A DNA stretch of 8,531 nucleotides, taken from positions 1 to 8,531 of the forward strand of contig PMCB01000100.1 in NCBI GenBank assembly GCA_003153955.1, in the 5' to 3' direction. This DNA is from Dehalococcoidia bacterium (GTDB taxonomy: Bacteria; Chloroflexota; Dehalococcoidia; Dehalococcoidales; Fen-1064). The position numbers and the translations under genes are program-made. The number at the start of each line of letters is the position of its first letter. Position 1 is the stretch's first letter. Below are positions 1 through 5,579 of this stretch, piece by piece. The notes under the pieces were generated by a model. The model saw only the letters and a list, made by a program, of their open reading frames with translations. It did not search any database and was not told the origin of the DNA.

Positions 1-38
1 AATGGCAATAATCAAAATAATGAAAAACGGAGGACCTG

Positions 39-155
39 ATGTTCTGTAGCAATTGTGGAAAAGAAAATCCCAATACAGCCAAATTCTGCGCCGGTTGCGG
101 TAAACCGATTGCGGAAGCGGCAGCCCCTGCGGCCGCGCCTGCCCACCAACAATAA
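39..155 (+). CDS. Zinc-ribbon N-terminal part of a split zinc-ribbon/TM2 protein
   Basis: This 38-residue frame starts with an ATG behind a good Shine-Dalgarno (GGAGG at 30-34). It carries one zinc ribbon with paired CxxC knuckles: C3-x2-C6 and C17-x2-C20, in the pattern FCSNCG then FCAGCG. An Ala/Pro-rich linker follows, and the frame stops with TAA at 153-155. The ribbon presumably binds one zinc ion on the cytoplasmic side. Five bases later the TM2-domain frame opens in another phase. The intact relative at 5580-6086 has zinc ribbons and TM2 in one chain, so this is most likely the N-terminal part of the same kind of protein, separated by a frame change. The alternative is a genuine two-cistron arrangement. 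The reading frame and ribbon are clear; the cause of the split is inference. Confidence 0.7.
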   Translation: MFCSNCGKENPNTAKFCAGCGKPIAEAAAPAAAPAHQQ

Positions 156-160
156 TCAAT

Positions 161-463
161 ATGGCGCCTCCTCCTCAAGCAGCTTACGCTGCCCCCGCCG
201 CAACCGGTATTTCCCCTAAATCAAAAACCGCTGCTGCCTTGTTGGCTTTCTTTTTAGGCTCACTCGGCATTCACCGGTTTTATGCCGGCAAAGTAGGGAC
301 CGGCATCGTAATACTATTGCTTTCTATTATCGGTTATGCCACCTTGACCTTCACCGTAGGTGCGTTTGTTCTTGCCGCCGTCGGACTCTGGGTTTTAATC
401 GATTTCATTATGATTCTGATGGGTAAGTTTAAAGACAAGAACGGCCTGTTGATTAAAAAATAA
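161..463 (+). CDS. TM2-domain membrane protein (C-terminal part of split gene)
   Basis: The 100-residue product begins with an Ala/Pro-rich linker (residues 2-15). A TM2 domain follows: a first membrane segment at about 23-36, the signature GIHRFYAG at 36-43, a second hydrophobic stretch at about 46-87 with W77 and D81 as in TM2 proteins, and a basic tail. TM2 proteins are small inner-membrane proteins with two helices and no well-established bacterial function. The ATG at 161 has no Shine-Dalgarno of its own, and it lies 5 bases after the stop of the zinc-ribbon frame. Expression would therefore need coupled re-initiation or a frameshift. A single -1 shift near 147-152 would join the frames without a stop, giving a protein of about 140 residues. 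A strong terminator closes the unit. Confidence 0.8.
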   Translation: MAPPPQAAYAAPAATGISPKSKTAAALLAFFLGSLGIHRFYAGKVGTGIVILLLSIIGYATLTFTVGAFVLAAVGLWVLIDFIMILMGKFKDKNGLLIKK

Positions 464-485
464 CAGTTTCCGCCCGAAACATCGA

Positions 486-516
486 GGGGCAGGGTTTGAT
501 AACCCTGCCCCTTTTT
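486..516 (+). terminator. Strong intrinsic terminator after the TM2 gene
   Basis: An 11-bp perfect GC-rich stem pairs 486-496 with 501-511 around a TGAT loop (497-500). Five T's follow at 512-516. It begins 23 bases after the TM2 stop codon and fits a classical Rho-independent terminator. Confidence 0.92.
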
Positions 517-620
517 CGTATGGTCACTAAATCTGAAACCGTCATAATCCGCATCGTTTTTCTATTCGGAAAATCAATCGGTATTTTATCGCTCGTTCTT
601 TCGTCCTAAACGGGTTGTTT

Positions 621-745
621 GGGGATGGGGGATAAGGGGAAATATCGGGCAGCGTGAGGGCGTTTGCCCACACGCTGCCAAAATAAAAGAAATTCTCTTC
701 CCCGCGGGAAGAGATAAAAGAGATGGGTCGTTGGGTCTGCATTAA
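621..745. repeat. Repeat R1 copy A, two-hairpin intergenic element
   Basis: About 125 bases, alignable along its length to 2231-2355. It contains a G-rich lead (GGGG runs around 621-640). Hairpin 1 pairs GGCAGCGTG (648-656) with CACGCTGCC (671-679) and GGGC (658-661) with GCCC (666-669) around a GTTT loop. Hairpin 2 pairs TCTCTTCCC (694-702) with GGGAAGAGA (706-714) around CGC. A conserved tail with AAAGAGATGGG and ATTAAC follows. It has no coding character. Confidence 0.8.
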
Positions 746-877
746 CGTTATGAAAACTAAAAATGTTTTTTTTAATTCTCGTCCTTATATTTAAGTAATT
801 GTCAAAGATCGGATAATATTTCAATTTATGAGAAAACGGCCTCTTAATATCAGACTTCGGCCAATAATCGGTTCGTC

Positions 878-906
878 TTGACAACCATCGGCGCTAGTAA
901 TATTAT
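878..906 (+). promoter_or_regulatory. Sigma-70-like promoter of the alcohol dehydrogenase gene
   Basis: A consensus -35 TTGACA (878-883) is separated by 17 bases from TATTAT (901-906), which matches the -10 consensus at five of six positions. Transcription would start near 913, leaving a short leader with AGGAGG (924-929) ahead of the ATG at 940. Confidence 0.8.
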
Positions 907-939
907 CGGTATCAGGCATTGTCAGGAGGAAAAATCAAA

Positions 940-2085
940 ATGATTACTACCATTAAACTTACACCCAAGCTCATATTCGGCCCCGGCGCTTTGAATCAGC
1001 TCACCGATGAAGCCAAAGCCATCGGCCGTAAAAAATTGATGATTATTACCTATCCCGATATCCGCAAAGCCGGACATCTGGACCGGGTTATCAAACTGGT
1101 GGAAAAAGCCGGTATTTCCGACCCCGTCGTCTTTGAGAAGGTCATGCCGAATCCCCGCGCTACCATGATTGATGAAGGTGCCGCTTTAGCCCGCAAAGAA
1201 AAGGTTGATTTCATCATCGGCCTCGGCGGCGGCAGCGCCATGGATTCCGCCAAATGCATCGGCCTCGGCAGCACCGGGACCAAACCCATCTGGGACTATA
1301 TCGGTTATATGGGCGCCGCCGAAAATCCACCCCTCTTCATTCAAATCCCCACGATGGCAGGCACCGGCTCTGAAATGAACGTCGCCGGCGTCATTACCGA
1401 TTGGGAAAAGACCCATGAAAAAACCGCCATCGGCGTCCCCGATCTGCTTGCCAGGGTGGTCATTGTCGACCCTGAACTTACTCTTACCGTTCCGAAACGG
1501 CAGGTGGCCGCCGGCGGTTTCGATATTTTGACCCATTTAGCGGAATTTTATCTCACCGCTCCGGAAAATTCGTTCGTCAACGACGGCCTCAAAGAAACGA
1601 TGATGAAAGCCGTCGTCAAATACCTGCCCATCGCCTTGGCAAAACCGGATAACATGGAAGCCCGCATCCAACTTTCCTGGGCCAGTAACGTCGCCATGTC
1701 CGGCCTGGCCAGAATCGGTGATAACTACGGCACGATGGCCTGTCACGGCATAGAAGAGGCAATGAGCGGCCGGTTCGATGTTTGCCATGGCGAAGGCCTT
1801 GCCGCGATTTTCGCCGCCTGGATTCGCAATATAGAACCAGCCCGTAAAGAACGCAACCTGATGTTCGCCCGCAATGTATTCGGCCGTACCGATTGCGACG
1901 GCGCCACCGCTTTTGAAGATTGGCGGGATAGTGTCGGCATGAATTTGAAATTGCGCCACCTCGGCTTTGACCTCACTTACGCCGACGAAGTCGGCGCCAT
2001 CGCCCTCAAACAGCAGCGGACACAGATTAATCCCACGCCGCTTACCCCCAAATCAATCGGCGATATCTACCGCACCTGTTACTAA
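940..2085 (+). CDS. Iron-containing (group III) alcohol dehydrogenase, butanol-dehydrogenase-like
   Basis: The 381-residue protein has the usual family length. Members interconvert alcohols and aldehydes or ketones with NAD(P)H and one divalent metal, in the cytoplasm. GGGSAMDSAK at 96-105 is the cofactor-binding signature. The metal ligands of the family fall at D195 and H199 (GGFDILTH), H269 (CHGIEE) and H283 (CHGEG), with the expected 14-residue spacing of the last two. Position 273 is Glu, where a His is common (HxxxH), so a second-sphere active-site residue differs. The ITYPDIRKAG segment at 36-45 and the pattern HGEGLAAIFAAW recall the BDH/YqhD branch. Substrate and cofactor preference cannot be read from sequence. 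I chose the ATG at 940, placed 10 bases after AGGAGG. The upstream TTG at 919 overlaps that site and is unlikely. The gene appears monocistronic, with its own promoter and terminator. Confidence 0.93.
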   Translation: MITTIKLTPKLIFGPGALNQLTDEAKAIGRKKLMIITYPDIRKAGHLDRVIKLVEKAGISDPVVFEKVMPNPRATMIDEGAALARKEKVDFIIGLGGGSAMDSAKCIGLGSTGTKPIWDYIGYMGAAENPPLFIQIPTMAGTGSEMNVAGVITDWEKTHEKTAIGVPDLLARVVIVDPELTLTVPKRQVAAGGFDILTHLAEFYLTAPENSFVNDGLKETMMKAVVKYLPIALAKPDNMEARIQLSWASNVAMSGLARIGDNYGTMACHGIEEAMSGRFDVCHGEGLAAIFAAWIRNIEPARKERNLMFARNVFGRTDCDGATAFEDWRDSVGMNLKLRHLGFDLTYADEVGAIALKQQRTQINPTPLTPKSIGDIYRTCY

Positions 2086-2121
2086 TCAAAAAACCTGCAA
2101 TAACCCCGGAATAAAACAGTA

Positions 2122-2150
2122 AGACCCCGCCCTTACCGGCGGGGTCTCTT
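2122..2150 (+). terminator. Hairpin terminator after the alcohol dehydrogenase gene
   Basis: A 10-bp stem, AGACCCCGCC (2122-2131) with GGCGGGGTCT (2138-2147), closes a CTTACC loop. The T tract after it is interrupted (TCTTAATTT). It lies 36 bases past the stop codon. The stem is strong and the tail modest. Confidence 0.78.
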
Positions 2151-2230
2151 AATTTATAACCTGTTAATATCATTTCAAATATCGTGAAATATTATGGCAA
2201 TGTTGCATGTACCTCACCTTTCAAATACTT

Positions 2231-2355
2231 GGAGGTGAAGGGAAAGGGGAAACCAAAGGCAAGCGAGGGCGTTTGCCCTCGCGCCGCCTAAAAAAAGAAT
2301 CTCTCTTCCCCGCGGGAAGAGATGAAAGAGATGGGGCGTTGTGTCCTGATTAACA
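2231..2355. repeat. Repeat R1 copy B, two-hairpin intergenic element
   Basis: This is the second copy of the element at 621-745. Hairpin 1 pairs GCGAGGGC (2263-2270) with GCCCTCGC (2275-2282) around the same GTTT loop. An outer AGGC/GCCT stem (2257-2260 with 2286-2289) follows across an internal loop. Hairpin 2 pairs TCTCTTCCC (2302-2310) with GGGAAGAGA (2314-2322) and is identical to copy A. An unpaired A/A in copy A hairpin 1 (657/670) is an A-T pair here (2266/2279), and the arms have changed while staying paired. Confidence 0.8.
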
Positions 2356-2439
2356 AGGTAAAAAGATTTGAATGCTCAGTGCCCAAAAATTAATATCGTT
2401 TATTGATATTTTCTTATTGTTTGGAATTTGTTATTTATC

Positions 2440-2844
2440 TTAAACATGTGTCTGATTATTCTTATCCGGATTTTCCTTTTTTTCCTTCCGGCTGTTCATC
2501 CACAGCACCAGTTTCGTAACCATCGCCCCGATCAATCCTCCTACCACCACCCCGCCGAACACCGCAAAGCAAATCGTAATCACGTTCCACTTCGCCAGGT
2601 ACCCTCCCACTCCGGTCGCTAACCCGCCGATTAATACCCCGTTGATTAACCCGATAAAAACCTGCCGGTCTTGGCGTATCTCATCTGCCGATTTTTCGGG
2701 CAAATTCGCATTTTTCGCAGCTTGCTCGTCGAACTGCTTCCTCATTTGGAAATCATTTTTGTTTTGGAAGCCGCCTCCGCTATACAAAAATCGCATCGGA
2801 GTATGAACACCCTGAGTAAAATGTTTGCGATATTGACGGCTCAT
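2440..2844 (-). CDS. Hypothetical small membrane protein with two glycine-rich helices
   Basis: The 134-residue product is read on the minus strand. The ATG at 2844 follows a good Shine-Dalgarno (GGAGG, ending 9 bases upstream). The N-terminal half (about 1-62) is hydrophilic and charged. Two hydrophobic segments follow at about 63-84 (FIGLINGVLIGGLATGVGGY) and 88-116 (ITICFAVFGGVVVGGLIGAM). They are dense in small residues spaced like glycine zippers, which suggests tight helix packing or oligomerisation. The C-terminus is strongly basic and acidic (SRKEKKENPDK). It faintly recalls small ATP-synthase-associated membrane proteins, but there is no ATP-synthase context and I do not assign that. 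A consensus promoter (2901-2929, minus) and the ribosome site support this strand over the overlapping plus-strand frames. No function can be assigned. Confidence 0.75.
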   Translation of the reverse strand: MSRQYRKHFTQGVHTPMRFLYSGGGFQNKNDFQMRKQFDEQAAKNANLPEKSADEIRQDRQVFIGLINGVLIGGLATGVGGYLAKWNVITICFAVFGGVVVGGLIGAMVTKLVLWMNSRKEKKENPDKNNQTHV

Positions 2845-2900
2845 TTTTCAGACCTCCGGTGAGCTGCCCACAGCGTGACTGCACCGCTCACTATCAGGGA

Positions 2901-2929
2901 ATTATAGTCCTTTATGATTCTTCTGACAA
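2901..2929 (-). promoter_or_regulatory. Promoter of the 134-residue membrane protein gene
   Basis: Read on the minus strand: -35 TTGTCA (2929-2924), a 17-base spacer, and a perfect -10 TATAAT (2906-2901). Transcription would start near 2894, giving a leader of about 50 bases. GTGAGC (2891-2886) and GCTCAC (2864-2859) can pair in that leader directly before the Shine-Dalgarno. Confidence 0.75.
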
Positions 2930-2944
2930 GCAGCGATTATTCCC

Positions 2945-3153
2945 TCACTGTCGTTCCCGACCTGACCGTAGACCGCAGTCGTAGGTACTTTCCGGAGTAA
3001 TTCGAAGGAAATGTATCGGGAATCTTGAGTCCTTCGGCTGAAGGACGGATTACTTTTGCTTTTCAAGCAAAATATACATCTAAACGTCCACTCATACTAA
3101 TAAATGTCTGCTAATGCGTATTTCTCTGCGGTTCATTGGTATTTATTATTTCG
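2945..3153. repeat. Repeat R2 copy C, nested hairpin element with an extra hairpin insert
   Basis: It is related to 6108-6252. The outer arms are TTCCCG (2954-2959) and CGGGAA (3017-3022). The inner arms are TACTTTCC (2986-2993) and GGAAATGTA (3007-3015) with one bulge. An insert absent from copy D, about 50 bases (3025-3075), adds two more hairpins: GTCCTTC/GAAGGAC (3029-3046) and TTTTGCTT/AAGCAAAA (3054-3072). The 3' part, around CTGCTAAnG and GTTCATTGGT, aligns with the end of copy D. Confidence 0.75.
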
Positions 3154-3199
3154 CCTTTGTTTGGCTTTTGGAATTTTAGTTCTTATCGTCCTTTATTTT

Positions 3200-3228
3200 T
3201 TGAATGATTAATCCGAACCGATTATAAT
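3200..3228 (+). promoter_or_regulatory. Promoter of the 217-residue protein gene
   Basis: -35 TTGAAT (3200-3205), a 17-base spacer, and a perfect -10 TATAAT (3223-3228). Transcription would start near 3235, about 40 bases before the ATG at 3275. Confidence 0.75.
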
Positions 3229-3274
3229 ATAAACGCCGTGTATCAATGATATGTCTAAAATGGAGTAACCCCGA

Positions 3275-3928
3275 ATGTATGTCTTAATTCTCGTTGCGGC
3301 CACAATTGCAGTCGTCATCGGCATCTTCATCGGCGTGTTGTACGCCAACCGGCAAAGGACGCAGGCCTTAAAATCGATGGCTTCATCCCTGAGTTTTACT
3401 TTTTCCGAAAAAGGCGATGATTCTTTGATGGGTCAGATGAGCGTCTTTCATTTATTTTCCCAGGGTTATGGCCGCCGTATCACCAACGTTTTCACCGGCA
3501 AGTTCAATCTTGTACCGGTCACGTTGATGGATTATAAATATACCACCGGCGGCGGTAAGGACTCCCATACCTGGAACCAGACGGTAATGGTCATGGATTG
3601 TGAAAAACTCCAGTTGCCCCGTTTTATTCTGCACCCGGAGAATATCTTTGATAAAATCGGCAGCGTTTTCGGCCGGAAAGACATCAATTTTGACACCGCG
3701 CACGTGTTTTCCAAACGTTACTTTTTACGCGGCGATGATGAAACAGCTGTCCGCGGTTTGTTCAATGCCCGGGTGCTCGGCTATTTTGAGCAGCACACCG
3801 GCTTAAGTATGGAATGTGACGGTCTCAGGCTGATTTACTACCGTACCTCAAAAAGAATTGTCCCGGACAAACTTCAAGCCTTTCTACAGGAAGGCTATGA
3901 ATTATACGACTTTTTCAAGGTCAGGTAA
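3275..3928 (+). CDS. Membrane-anchored protein of unknown function
   Basis: The 217-residue product has one N-terminal membrane helix (about 3-24, LILVAATIAVVIGIFIGVLY) followed by a basic residue pair. This gives a bitopic anchor with the rest most likely cytoplasmic. The soluble part has a two-part layout. Residues 39-115 are predominantly beta-like, with a conserved-looking core (VPVTLMDYKYTTGGGKDSHTW). Residues 118-217 contain the pattern PRFILHPENIF, INFDTAHVFSKRYFLRGDDE and VRGLF. From memory, this resembles a widespread uncharacterised family with the same order of elements (DY.YTTG, LP.F.L.PE, F...Y.LRG.DE.AVR), but I cannot name it. There are no catalytic motifs or cysteine clusters. 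The ATG at 3275 follows GGAG (3262-3265), and a consensus promoter lies just upstream. No terminator is evident after the stop. Confidence 0.85.
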   Translation: MYVLILVAATIAVVIGIFIGVLYANRQRTQALKSMASSLSFTFSEKGDDSLMGQMSVFHLFSQGYGRRITNVFTGKFNLVPVTLMDYKYTTGGGKDSHTWNQTVMVMDCEKLQLPRFILHPENIFDKIGSVFGRKDINFDTAHVFSKRYFLRGDDETAVRGLFNARVLGYFEQHTGLSMECDGLRLIYYRTSKRIVPDKLQAFLQEGYELYDFFKVR

Positions 3929-4017
3929 GCGGCAGAATTTTGTAAACGGCCCTTTTCTTTATTAATTATTGATGATAATATATTGAGAATTATTTGCAAT
4001 CCCGTGATACATTTTCC

Positions 4018-4026
4018 TGTTATAGT
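4018..4026 (+). promoter_or_regulatory. Possible extended -10 promoter of the first SRPBCC gene
   Basis: TG, one base, then TATAGT (4018-4026) matches an extended -10 element 24 bases before the ATG at 4050. The best upstream -35-like hexamer (TTGCAA, 3994-3999) is 21 bases away, which is too far for a standard promoter. The call rests on the extended -10 alone. Confidence 0.35.
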
Positions 4027-4049
4027 GATAGTGGAGGGATAATTCAGCA

Positions 4050-4490
4050 ATGGCAACAATCGATAAAATACTCGTAATTAAAGCGCCTCCCGAGAAAATC
4101 TTCAATTTTGTTATCAAATCAAGCAACCTTACAAAGTTGTGGTCCAGTTTACTGGAAATCACCAATGAGAAATTGTTGCCTAACGGTGGATACTGTGCCA
4201 ATTATAAGTACAAAATGGCCGGGACCACCTTTAAAGGAAAATCCGAATGCATTGAGGTCATGCCTTACAAGTGGTTTTCAGTGAAAATCGACGGCGCGGT
4301 AGACTGTACCATGACATGGGCGCTTCAGCCGCGGGATAATATTCAAACTGAAGTAAAAATTACCATGGACTATCAGGCCCACTTCCCGCCGTTCAATAGC
4401 CTGGCTGAGAACATCGTCGCTAAATTGAACGAGCGTGAATCGGACATGATATTGGATAACCTCCGGGAATATTTTGAAATAAACCGGTGA
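4050..4490 (+). CDS. SRPBCC (START/polyketide-cyclase-like) family protein, copy 1
   Basis: The 146-residue product has the length of a single SRPBCC domain, a helix-grip fold that encloses a hydrophobic ligand cavity. It opens with the typical first strand and helix (IDKILVIKAPPEKIFNFV, 4-21) and the SSNLTKLW segment (24-31). The strands GYCANYKYKMAG (47-58) and GKSECIEVMP (63-72) come next, then an amphipathic C-terminal helix (about 118-143). No catalytic residues are diagnostic, and ligand and role are unknown. No signal peptide or membrane segment is seen, so it is likely cytosolic. The start follows GGAGG (4033-4037). The next gene encodes a clear paralogue, so the pair arose by tandem duplication. 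Confidence 0.85.
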   Translation: MATIDKILVIKAPPEKIFNFVIKSSNLTKLWSSLLEITNEKLLPNGGYCANYKYKMAGTTFKGKSECIEVMPYKWFSVKIDGAVDCTMTWALQPRDNIQTEVKITMDYQAHFPPFNSLAENIVAKLNERESDMILDNLREYFEINR

Positions 4491-4579
4491 TAATCACTGT
4501 TAAAATGCAGTCAATAAGGGGAAACGCGCAGCAGTCTTCTGAAGTCAATTTATTTATTCTTTTCCTTACGCATCATAAT

Positions 4580-4588
4580 TGATACAAT
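4580..4588 (+). promoter_or_regulatory. Possible extended -10 promoter of the second SRPBCC gene
   Basis: TG, one base, then TACAAT (4580-4588) gives an extended -10 match. No good -35 is seen. Its position would give a leader of about 54 bases before the ATG at 4649. The 158-base gap between the paralogues is consistent with separate transcription. Confidence 0.4.
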
Positions 4589-4648
4589 ACTAACTATGGA
4601 CCGCCGATATATATTTCTGCCGCCGGGTGTCCGGTAAAGGAATTTTAA

Positions 4649-5134
4649 ATGCCAACAGTTGAAAATGAGGTCGTAATTAATGCGCCCGTGCATCAAATTT
4701 ACGACTACGTCAGCAAAACAAGCAACCTGATGCAGGTTTGGCCGAGCTTGCTCGAGATTACACACGAGACGCTGTTACCCAATGGCGGCTATAGCTACCG
4801 CTGGAAATATAAAATGGCAGGGATACGTTTAAGTGGAATCGGCGAATGCATTCAGCTCGTGCCGGATGCGCTGTTGATATCCAAGAATATCGGCGATTTA
4901 GAGAGCATCGTGACCTTTAAATTTCAATCTTATAATAACCGGACGAGAGTGTCCCTTACTTTTTTGTATAAATTGCCGGGCATCCTGTCAAATCAGTTAA
5001 CCGAAAACATTGTTTTAAGAATGAACTCCAAAGAAGCCGGGTTGATATTAGACAATCTGCGTATTATGTTCGAAGATAGTGTATCTCCCGTGCCGGTCCC
5101 TGATAAAGCGAACCATCAAACAGGCCCGAATTAA
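4649..5134 (+). CDS. SRPBCC family protein, copy 2 (paralogue of the preceding gene)
   Basis: The 161-residue product aligns without gaps to the preceding protein over about its first 75 residues, where roughly half the positions are identical by eye. Shared blocks are SNL..W.SLLEIT.E.LLPNGGY, KYKMAG and G..ECI, and the C-terminal helix (ENIV..N..E...ILDNLR) is also shared. The middle strands (75-110) have diverged, which in this fold would alter the cavity and so possibly the ligand. It also carries an 18-residue Pro-rich tail (SVSPVPVPDKANHQTGPN) that copy 1 lacks. The start follows AAAGGAA (4636-4642), a weak but acceptable ribosome site. The function is unknown; a lipid- or hydrophobic-ligand-binding role would be the family default. 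Confidence 0.85.
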   Translation: MPTVENEVVINAPVHQIYDYVSKTSNLMQVWPSLLEITHETLLPNGGYSYRWKYKMAGIRLSGIGECIQLVPDALLISKNIGDLESIVTFKFQSYNNRTRVSLTFLYKLPGILSNQLTENIVLRMNSKEAGLILDNLRIMFEDSVSPVPVPDKANHQTGPN

Positions 5135-5187
5135 ATACCACCCTGCTGCGCCACCATTTTCGTTTCTTTATAACGCCTCTTCTCCTG

Positions 5188-5196
5188 TGTTAAACT
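5188..5196 (+). promoter_or_regulatory. Possible extended -10 promoter of the 57-residue protein gene
   Basis: TG, one base, then TAAACT (5188-5196) is a fair extended -10. Transcription would begin at about 5203, only a few bases before the ATG at 5207, so the transcript could be nearly leaderless. The -35 region (TTTATA, 5167-5172) is weak. Confidence 0.4.
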
Positions 5197-5206
5197 GTCA
5201 CAGTAT

Positions 5207-5380
5207 ATGGAATACGAAAAAGCAATCACTGTCCTGACCGGCTTATTAAAAAAGCGCTCGCTTGATGCCGACGAAAAAGAAGCGATTATCACCGCTATCG
5301 GACTGCTCAGTTTGGGCTCCCTGGCAAAAAATAAACTGAAAGCCCAAAAAGCCAAACGCGACAAAAGCACCGAGTGGTGA
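5207..5380 (+). CDS. Small conserved-looking protein, 57 residues, hypothetical
   Basis: The product begins MEYEKAITVLTGLLKKRSL and ends KSTEW. It is predicted as two or three short helices: an acidic/basic helix (2-17), a helix beginning at the D20-ADEKEAI capping motif and running through GLLSLGSLAKN (about 20-42), and a very basic tail (K41-K53). Nothing indicates a membrane segment or metal site. The balanced amphipathic pattern and coherent codon use argue that it is coding. The minus-strand frame across it (5131-5391) has a less protein-like composition. No Shine-Dalgarno precedes the ATG, which fits a leaderless start from the extended -10 at 5188-5196. From memory it resembles small uncharacterised proteins sharing an AIG.LS..SLAK core, but I cannot name a family. 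Confidence 0.6.
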   Translation: MEYEKAITVLTGLLKKRSLDADEKEAIITAIGLLSLGSLAKNKLKAQKAKRDKSTEW

Positions 5381-5508
5381 AACCATGTCAATCTGTGGTA
5401 GAAGTACGGAAGAATCCAGTTAATTATCCAGTCGCTTTATACCGGCGAAAGCCACGTTAGCGCGAGTGGGAAATCCCCGGCAATCCCAAACCTTAATCAA
5501 TCATCTGG

Positions 5509-5536
5509 TTGACAAACTGATTATTAATAGTATAAT
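5509..5536 (+). promoter_or_regulatory. Near-perfect sigma-70 promoter of the zinc-ribbon/TM2 gene
   Basis: Perfect -35 TTGACA (5509-5514), a 16-base spacer, and perfect -10 TATAAT (5531-5536). Start of transcription would be near 5543, giving a leader of about 37 bases. It is the strongest promoter match in the window. Confidence 0.88.
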
Positions 5537-5579
5537 TTACATCAATATCACATAATCATTATTGTTTCAGGAGCGTACG

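Larger units (their letters stand above)
464..939. other. Non-coding gap of 476 bases between the TM2 and alcohol dehydrogenase genes
   Basis: The gap holds the terminator at 486-516, R1 repeat copy A at 621-745, and the alcohol dehydrogenase promoter at 878-906. Open frames on the minus strand (542-742 and 606-884) run through the repeat and lack protein-like features. I see no other gene here. The stretch 746-877 is AT-rich and unremarkable. Confidence 0.75.
2086..2439. other. Non-coding gap of 354 bases between convergent genes
   Basis: The gap contains the terminator at 2122-2150, R1 repeat copy B at 2231-2355, and an AT-rich stretch at 2385-2439 that includes the GTTTGGAATTT motif (2419-2429). 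I see no gene. Confidence 0.75.
2845..3274. other. Non-coding gap of 430 bases between divergent genes
   Basis: The gap carries the minus-strand promoter at 2901-2929, R2 repeat copy C at 2945-3153, an AT-rich tail at 3150-3200 (GTTTGG and TTTGGAATTT), and the plus-strand promoter at 3200-3228. No gene is visible. Confidence 0.75.

Noticed and set aside
1186..1959. Minus-strand frames across the alcohol dehydrogenase
   Set aside because: They are shadows created by codon bias in a gene with all family motifs, and they show no recognisable domain.
621..2355. Composite transposon bounded by the R1 copies around the alcohol dehydrogenase gene
   Set aside because: The copies are direct, short, lack transposase, and show no target duplication. 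The gene has normal composition for the window.
2671..2862. 63-residue plus-strand frame, and a similar one at 2428-2622
   Set aside because: Both are antisense to the two-helix membrane protein, which has a consensus promoter and Shine-Dalgarno; these frames have neither.
2945..3153. CRISPR array
   Set aside because: The hairpins here are not regularly spaced identical repeats, and no cas gene is present.
5131..5391. 86-residue minus-strand frame
   Set aside because: It is antisense to the 57-residue plus-strand protein, which has better composition; no ribosome site was seen for the minus-strand frame.
5381..5508. Possible degraded R2 copy (GGCGAAAGCC, GGGAAATCCCC and nearby text)
   Set aside because: Only short matches are visible, and the arms do not pair over a convincing length.
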